A stretch of DNA of 64,000 nt. Source: Limnobacter litoralis. GTDB lineage: Bacteria; Pseudomonadota; Gammaproteobacteria; Burkholderiales; Burkholderiaceae_B. The DNA is taken from the NCBI RefSeq assembly GCF_030160455.1, contig NZ_BSOJ01000006.1, forward strand, positions 124,001 through 188,000, given 5' to 3'. Positions 59,107-64,000 of this stretch are shown here, piece after piece (within the stretch, counting starts at the first letter, position 1; each line of letters starts with the position of its first letter). The position numbers and the translations under genes are program-made. Below the pieces are notes generated by a model. It was not told the DNA's origin, searched no databases, and saw nothing but the letters and a program-made list of their open reading frames with translations.

Positions 59107-61635
59107 TCAGCCGCTGGTGGCCTTTGAGGCCTTGGCGCCTGCCTTGGCGGCGGGCTTCTTTTCCGCTCGCGGCTCAAATTCAAAGCCAATGTTGCCGTCG
59201 GGCTTTTTCACCAAGAACGCTTTGAAGGCGCGCTTTGTTTTTGAAGACACAAAACGGGTCAGCAAATCGGTTTTGCCATTGAGCAGCAGCTTTTCCATCT
59301 GTTCGCGGTCCACGGGCTGTTGCAAAATCACTTTGCCAGACCGGAAATCGCAGCTTTTTTCTTTGCCCATCGATTTCTCACAAATGTAGTTGGTGGCCTG
59401 TTCATACACGCTGGAGGCGCACTTCGGGCAGGGCCCTACACGTTTGTCGCTTGAAAAATCAAAGCTGCTTTCGTCGTCATCGTCACTGGATTGGCCAAAG
59501 TCAAATTCCAGTTTGTGTTCATCGGTCAAGCGCAACACGGCTGAAAACGGGCGCCCCATCTTGCTGCGAAAACCATCCAGCATGGGCAACTGCCGATCTT
59601 GAAGAAGCGTTTCAACCTCTTCCACTTCAAACTGGCGTCCGCCTGGCACTTTGGTGATTGAAAATTCACATTGGGTGCAGGCAAAACGACGGTAATTTTC
59701 TTTCACCACACCGCCGCACTGTGGGCAAGGTGTCTTCAGGGTGGCATAGTCTCCGGGCACTGTGTCCTGATCGTAATTCTTTGCCCGGTCAACGATGGTT
59801 TCGGCGATCTTCTTGATCTCGCACATGAACTCGTCACGGGTCAGTGCGCCCTTTTCCATCTGGGAAAGCTTGTATTCCCATTCCCCGGTCAGCTCGGGCA
59901 TGGTCAGTTCTTGCACACCCAAGCCACGCAGCAGTGTCAGCAGCTGGAAGGCCTTGGCGGTGGGCATAAGAGCGCGCTCTTCCCGAATCAGGTACTTTTC
60001 AGTCAGCAACCCTTCAATGATTGCGGCGCGGGTGGCTGGCGTACCCAGCCCTTTGGCGCCCATGGCGCCGCGCAATTCATCGTCGTCAACCAGCTTTCCA
60101 GCCCCTTCCATGGCAGACAGCAAGGTGGCTTCACTGTAGCGCGCAGGCGGTTTGGTCTGCAGCGTTTGCACCGCAATTTCGTCGGTGTTGACCTTTTCGC
60201 CCGGCTCCAGCTGCACCAGGGTGTCTTCCCCTGCTGCGGCGGACTGACGCCCATAAATGGCCAGCCAGCCAGGGTTCACCAGCACCTTGCCTTCGGTCTT
60301 GAATTGATGTTTCTCAACCGTGGTGATCCGGGTGGTGACATTGAATTCAGCTGCGGGGAAAAACACCGCCAGGAAGCGTTTGACCACCAGGTCATACAGC
60401 TTCTGTTCAGGCTCGGAGAGCGACTTTGGTGCCTGAAGGGTCGGGATGATCGCAAAGTGATCTGAAATCTTGGAGTTGTCGAACACCCGCTTGTTGGGCT
60501 TTACCCATTGATTTTTCAGGATCTGCTTGCAAAACGGGGCGTAGTGTCCGGCAATGTGACCACTGTCCAGCGCCACGAAATTTTCGAGGGTCTGCTTCAC
60601 GGTGGGCAGGTAGTCTTCCGGCAAGGCTTTGGAATCGGTTCGCGGGTAGGTCAGTACCTTGTGCTTTTCATACAGCGCCTGCGCAAGACCCAAGGTGTTT
60701 TTGGCTGAAAAGCCAAAGCGGCTGTTCGCCTCGCGTTGCAGGCTGGTCAGGTCGAACAGCTGCGGCGCAATCTGGGTTGTGGGCTTGGATTCTTCCGTGA
60801 CAGTGCCGACTTTGCCCTCACAGGCGGTCACAATGGCATTGGCTTTGGATTCATCCCACAAGCGGTCTGCCCGCTGTTCCGGATCGTCGGTCTTCTTGAA
60901 GTCTGGATCAAACCACTTGCCTTCGTAGGCGCCGGCTTTCGCGCCAAAGCTGGCTTTCACTTCAAAATACGTGCGTGCCACAAACTTGCGGATTTTTTCT
61001 TCCCGTTCAACCACGATGGCCAGGGTGGGTGTCTGCACTCGCCCCACGGTGGTCAGGTAAAAACCGCCTTCCTTGCTGTTAAAAGCTGTCATGGCGCGCG
61101 TGCCGTTGATGCCCACCAGCCAGTCAGCCTCGCTTCGACAGCGTGCCGCGTCGGCCAAGGGCATCAGTTCTTCATTGCTGCGCAGGTGTTTGAATGCGTC
61201 CCGAATGGCCGCGGGCGTCATGGACTGAAGCCACAGTCGCTCAACCGGCTTTTTTGATTTGGCGTGCTGCTCGATCAAGCGGAAAATCAGTTCGCCCTCG
61301 CGCCCCGCGTCACAGGCATTGATCAGGCCGACCACGTCTTTGCGCTTGATTAACTTGTTCAGCACTTTCAGACGTGATTCCGTTTTCGCTATCGGATTCA
61401 AGTCGAAGTGAGTGGGCAGCACGGGCAGGTTTGCAAAACTCCACTTGCCGCGCTTGACTTCAAATTCTTCCGGTGCCTTGATCTCAAGCAAATGGCCCAC
61501 GGCAGACGAAATCAGGTAGTCGTCGCTTTCGAAATAATCGTCTTTTTTCGCAAAGCCACCCAGCGAACGTGCGATGTCTGCTGCCACGGATGGCTTTTCG
61601 GCGATGATCAGTTTCTTTGGGGTTTCGCTGCTCAA
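59107..61635 (-). CDS. topB: DNA topoisomerase III
   Basis: An 842-residue type IA topoisomerase. The TOPRIM domain starts KKLIIAEKPSVAADIARSLG and has NACDAGREGELIFRLI; the active-site Tyr lies in VLTYPRTDSKAL; zinc-like C-terminal segments (CPQCGGVVKENYRRFACTQC and CPKCASSVYEQA) precede a basic tail (KKPAAKAGAKASKATSG). It decatenates intermediates at forks. The start is a TTG at 61635 with no ATG in frame; translation initiation there is probably weak. It converges with the mnmC-like gene, whose stop it touches. Confidence 0.94.
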   Translation of the reverse strand: MSSETPKKLIIAEKPSVAADIARSLGGFAKKDDYFESDDYLISSAVGHLLEIKAPEEFEVKRGKWSFANLPVLPTHFDLNPIAKTESRLKVLNKLIKRKDVVGLINACDAGREGELIFRLIEQHAKSKKPVERLWLQSMTPAAIRDAFKHLRSNEELMPLADAARCRSEADWLVGINGTRAMTAFNSKEGGFYLTTVGRVQTPTLAIVVEREEKIRKFVARTYFEVKASFGAKAGAYEGKWFDPDFKKTDDPEQRADRLWDESKANAIVTACEGKVGTVTEESKPTTQIAPQLFDLTSLQREANSRFGFSAKNTLGLAQALYEKHKVLTYPRTDSKALPEDYLPTVKQTLENFVALDSGHIAGHYAPFCKQILKNQWVKPNKRVFDNSKISDHFAIIPTLQAPKSLSEPEQKLYDLVVKRFLAVFFPAAEFNVTTRITTVEKHQFKTEGKVLVNPGWLAIYGRQSAAAGEDTLVQLEPGEKVNTDEIAVQTLQTKPPARYSEATLLSAMEGAGKLVDDDELRGAMGAKGLGTPATRAAIIEGLLTEKYLIREERALMPTAKAFQLLTLLRGLGVQELTMPELTGEWEYKLSQMEKGALTRDEFMCEIKKIAETIVDRAKNYDQDTVPGDYATLKTPCPQCGGVVKENYRRFACTQCEFSITKVPGGRQFEVEEVETLLQDRQLPMLDGFRSKMGRPFSAVLRLTDEHKLEFDFGQSSDDDDESSFDFSSDKRVGPCPKCASSVYEQATNYICEKSMGKEKSCDFRSGKVILQQPVDREQMEKLLLNGKTDLLTRFVSSKTKRAFKAFLVKKPDGNIGFEFEPRAEKKPAAKAGAKASKATSG

Positions 61636-61680
61636 TTACTGGACTCGATAAGATGTGGAAAAACTTGACACTTGCGCCGA

Positions 61681-61710
61681 AGTGTAAGTGGCTAAGCCAC
61701 TACAAATCAA
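61681..61710 (-). promoter_or_regulatory. Candidate topB promoter containing an inverted repeat
   Basis: On the minus strand TTGATT (61705-61710), an 18-base spacer and TACACT (61681-61686). The spacer is occupied by AGTGGC-N3-GCCACT (61687-61701), a perfect 6-bp inverted repeat in the place where a repressor would block RNA polymerase. Confidence 0.4.
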
Positions 61711-61764
61711 GCGTTAGTGCGTGTGCTGCACCGGATCAGTCTTTAAAAACGGACGTTTATGACC

Positions 61765-62859
61765 TTATTTGGCCCGAATCCAGTGGTTTCCGGCTTCGTT
61801 GAAAACCCAGCCCTCCAGCTCCAGCTCGGTCAAGGCTGACAAAACCCAATCGGCGGGCTTTTGAAGGCGTTGAACCAAGGAATCGAAGCCGCATCGCTCG
61901 AAATCCAGCACGGACAAGACCTGTCTACATTCCTCGCTGAGTGCGCCTTCGGACACACCACTGTCAGCAATTTCCTCGGTCGGCAGGGGCAGCACGTCAA
62001 AGGACTTGCGCCCCGGCGCCAGCGTGGCTGAAGTTTCGTCGATCACTTCGTTTGCCGTTTCAACCAGCAAAGCGCCCTTCTTGATCATGGCGTGGCAGCC
62101 TTTGGCATGGGTGCTCTGGATGGACCCTGGTATGGCCATCACGGGCTTTCCGAGTTCACTGGCGACGCGGGCAGTGATCAGTGAACCCGAGCGAAGTGCC
62201 GCCTCCACCACCAGCAAGCCGTCAGACAGGGCGGCAATGATCCGGTTGCGTCTCGGGAAGAACGCGGGCTGCGGGGCAGTGCCTGGTGGATATTCCGAAA
62301 GCAATAACCCCCCATGTTGAACAATGTCATGGGCCAATGGTTCATGGCACCTGGGGTAAAGCGAGTCGATGGCCCCACCCAGCACGGCGATCGTGGGGCC
62401 TTCGCCCTGCAAGGCACCCCGATGCGATGCGCCATCGATCCCCTCCGCGAGACCGCTCACAACGGCCCAGCCAGACAGTGCGAATGCCTTGGCAAAGTCG
62501 CGCGCTGTTTGCAAGCCTTGTCTCGACGCGCTTCGACTTACCACCATGCCAATGCTGCGTAAGGCAAGCACACTCAGGTCGCCCATGGCAAACAACAGCA
62601 ACGGCGGATCTTTGAGGTTCAGAAGTGAGGCGGGGTACAGCGGGTGGTGAATCGGAATCCAGTTTCGCTGGGGGTCGTTGCCCAGCCAGTGTGTGGCAAG
62701 TTGGTGCCATTCAAGCACCTTGTCGCAGGCAGGTGGCAGCAAGGCCTTGCCAGAAGGCGAGGAGCAGGCCAGCCTTTGGGCGGGTTTCAACAGGGGGTTG
62801 TAAGCCAGATTGACAGCGTCCAAAAGAGTGGGTTCTGCGTGGTCAGCGTCGTCGATCAT
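61765..62859 (-). CDS. dprA: DNA processing protein DprA (Smf)
   Basis: A 364-residue DprA, which loads RecA onto incoming single-stranded DNA in transformation. The Rossmann-like core has SIGMVVSRSASRQGLQTARDF, GWAVVSGLAEGIDGASHRGAL, VLGGAIDSLYPRCHE and FPRRNRIIAALSDGLLVVEAA; a C-terminal winged-helix-like domain follows (VLSALTELELEGWVFNEAG). DprA is widespread in bacteria without proven competence. It is upstream of topB on the same strand, and divergent from def. Confidence 0.93.
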   Translation of the reverse strand: MIDDADHAEPTLLDAVNLAYNPLLKPAQRLACSSPSGKALLPPACDKVLEWHQLATHWLGNDPQRNWIPIHHPLYPASLLNLKDPPLLLFAMGDLSVLALRSIGMVVSRSASRQGLQTARDFAKAFALSGWAVVSGLAEGIDGASHRGALQGEGPTIAVLGGAIDSLYPRCHEPLAHDIVQHGGLLLSEYPPGTAPQPAFFPRRNRIIAALSDGLLVVEAALRSGSLITARVASELGKPVMAIPGSIQSTHAKGCHAMIKKGALLVETANEVIDETSATLAPGRKSFDVLPLPTEEIADSGVSEGALSEECRQVLSVLDFERCGFDSLVQRLQKPADWVLSALTELELEGWVFNEAGNHWIRAK

Positions 62860-62903
62860 GTGTTGTCAGAAGTAAACGGGTGTGGGAAGGGGCACTGGCG
62901 ATT

Positions 62904-62921
62904 TGACCCATTCAAGGGTCA
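62904..62921. repeat. Inverted repeat between dprA and def
   Basis: TGACCC-N6-GGGTCA in the 95-bp divergent spacer, about 34 bp before the def ATG. It could be an operator or leader hairpin; no regulator is implied. Confidence 0.35.
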
Positions 62922-62954
62922 GACGAGTTATCCTTAGAGGGTGTCTGTTAAAAA

Positions 62955-63473
62955 ATGAATCAAGTCATGGCGTTGCTTCCCATTTTGCGCTATCCCGATC
63001 CGCGTCTGAAAAAGGTGGCCTCACCGGTCACCCAGTTTGATGACCAGCTTGCCAAGCTGGCCAAAGACATGGGCGAAACCATGTACGAGGCGGTTGGCGT
63101 TGGTCTGGCGGCCACGCAAGTGGATGTGCACAAACGCGTCATCGTGATGGATGTCTCTGAAAACAAAGACGAGTTGATCGTTTTCGTCAATCCGGAAATC
63201 ATTCAGGCCAGTGAAGAACACAAGGTTTACGAGGAAGGTTGCCTGTCCGTGCCGGGCATCTACGACAAAGTGGATCGCCCCGCCTCAGTGCGAGTGCGTG
63301 CCCAGAACGTCAAAGGCGAGTTTTTTGAACTGGATTGCGACGAATTGATGGCGGTTTGTATTCAGCATGAAATCGACCACCTGAACGGGAAAGTTTTTGT
63401 GGAATACCTCTCGCAGCTCAAGCAAACCCGCATCAAGACCAAGCTCAAAAAGCATGAGCGCGAAGGCGCGTAA
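62955..63473 (+). CDS. def: Peptide deformylase
   Basis: A 172-residue deformylase that removes the formyl group from nascent proteins. The three motifs are [18 protein letters not shown] (metal-binding Cys) and QHEIDHLNG (HEXXH), the pattern of iron/nickel type I enzymes. The ATG at 62955 is used; an ATG at 62967 ([11 protein letters not shown]) gives the more common family N terminus, and neither has a strong ribosome site. It precedes fmt by 24 bp, the conserved order. Confidence 0.96.
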   Translation: MNQVMALLPILRYPDPRLKKVASPVTQFDDQLAKLAKDMGETMYEAVGVGLAATQVDVHKRVIVMDVSENKDELIVFVNPEIIQASEEHKVYEEGCLSVPGIYDKVDRPASVRVRAQNVKGEFFELDCDELMAVCIQHEIDHLNGKVFVEYLSQLKQTRIKTKLKKHEREGA

Positions 63474-63497
63474 ACCCCCCGGAATTTGATCCAATTT

Positions 63498-64000
63498 ATG
63501 AGCCGTACCTTGAATTTGGGTTTTGCTGGCACCCCAGAGTTTGCAAAAGTGGCGCTGGAAGCCTTACTGGCGGCCGGCTACCCGGTCAAGCTGGTTTTGA
63601 CGCAGCCCGACCGGCCTGCTGGTCGAGGCATGAAACTGACCGCGTCCCCCGTCAAAGAATCCGCATTGAAGCACCACATCCCTGTGTTGCAACCCGTCAG
63701 CCTGAAAAAGGGCGAGGACGGCGCTGACGCCCTATTGCAAATTCGAACCGCCTGTGGCGGCAAACCGCTGGATTTGCTGATTGTGGCGGCCTATGGGCTG
63801 ATTTTGCCGCAGGCGGTGCTGGACGCACCCCGGCTGGGTTGCCTGAACATTCACGCCAGCTTGCTGCCACGCTGGCGTGGCGCCGCACCCATTCAGCGGG
63901 CCATTGAAGCAGGCGACTCGTCAACCGGTGTCTGCATCATGCAGATGGAAGCGGGGCTGGACACAGGCCCTGTGCGATTGACTCGGGAAATTGCCATTGC
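63498..64000 (+). CDS. fmt: Methionyl-tRNA formyltransferase (3' end beyond window)
   Basis: The first 167 residues of Fmt, still open at the last base. It starts [20 protein letters not shown] and includes [38 protein letters not shown] and the catalytic block [20 protein letters not shown]. Fmt formylates initiator Met-tRNA, the partner reaction of def. Confidence 0.97.
   Translation, partial: MSRTLNLGFAGTPEFAKVALEALLAAGYPVKLVLTQPDRPAGRGMKLTASPVKESALKHHIPVLQPVSLKKGEDGADALLQIRTACGGKPLDLLIVAAYGLILPQAVLDAPRLGCLNIHASLLPRWRGAAPIQRAIEAGDSSTGVCIMQMEAGLDTGPVRLTREIAI

Noticed and set aside
61652-61662. TGTGGAAAA near topB as a DnaA box
   Set aside because: It differs from TTATNCACA at a key position and stands alone, so no binding is claimed.

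Overview
The window is ordinary, densely packed chromosome from a betaproteobacterium, most likely order Burkholderiales. The protein families, the roughly 50-55% GC composition as judged by eye, and the gene order around dnaA all fit. A Limnobacter-like organism is my guess, but the genus cannot be settled without a search. It is the origin region of the chromosome. dnaA-dnaN-gyrB run on the plus strand with an oriC-like spacer between dnaA and dnaN (three perfect DnaA boxes). rpmH-rnpA-yidD-yidC-mnmE run away from dnaA on the minus strand. mnmG-rsmG-parA-parB and the complete ATP synthase operon atpIBEFHAGDC lie 10-20 kb to the left, with two parS sites just upstream of mnmG.

Layout. 1-9.9 kb: the 3' end of an acyl-CoA thioesterase gene, creA, a large lipoprotein-type Ntn acylase, an alpha/beta hydrolase, a CBS-domain protein, a cytochrome b561-YceI-YceI operon, a c5-like cytochrome, and a divergent TetR regulator/SDR dehydrogenase pair around an inverted-repeat operator. 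9.9-17.9 kb: minus-strand genes for Rep, PriA, HemE, a CoA-binding protein, a hydroxypyruvate isomerase-like protein, a metallophosphoesterase and a small unknown protein. 17.9-25.2 kb: ATP synthase with a clear promoter and terminator. 25.2-29.6 kb: parB, parA, rsmG, mnmG and parS. 29.6-38.9 kb: a TSUP permease, GTP-type PEP carboxykinase, a MOSC protein, an unknown TPR-like protein, a DUF1499 protein, a TIGR03643 protein, mnmE, yidC, yidD, rnpA, rpmH. 39.2-44.4 kb: dnaA, oriC, dnaN, gyrB. 44.4-57.5 kb: mainly envelope, lipid and redox genes (patatin lipoprotein, two metallo-beta-lactamase-fold proteins, DUF4197, PCu(A)C copper protein, acyltransferase, PhoD phosphatase, P460-type cytochrome, a 1065-residue CHASE hybrid kinase, a membrane/flavoprotein fusion). 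57.5-64 kb: mnmC-like oxidoreductase, topB, dprA, def and the 5' part of fmt.

How the genes work together. The centre combines replication initiation (DnaA, DnaN, GyrB), fork restart (Rep, PriA), segregation (ParA/ParB/parS), tRNA wobble-uridine modification (MnmE, MnmG, MnmC-like), membrane insertion (YidC/YidD) and ATP synthesis. No tRNA or rRNA gene, insertion sequence, prophage, CRISPR array or restriction island was seen, and no intergenic gap exceeds 300 bp; the largest (priA-hemE, pckG-MOSC, rpmH-dnaA, dnaA-dnaN, phoD-P460) are 220-270 bp.

I found no convincing new multi-gene system. The observations most worth checking are two perfect DnaA boxes in the spacer before priA, an MnmC-like protein whose methyltransferase half looks decayed, a perfect parS touching the stop codon of a permease gene, an inverted repeat inside a candidate topB promoter, and two conserved-looking proteins of unknown function.
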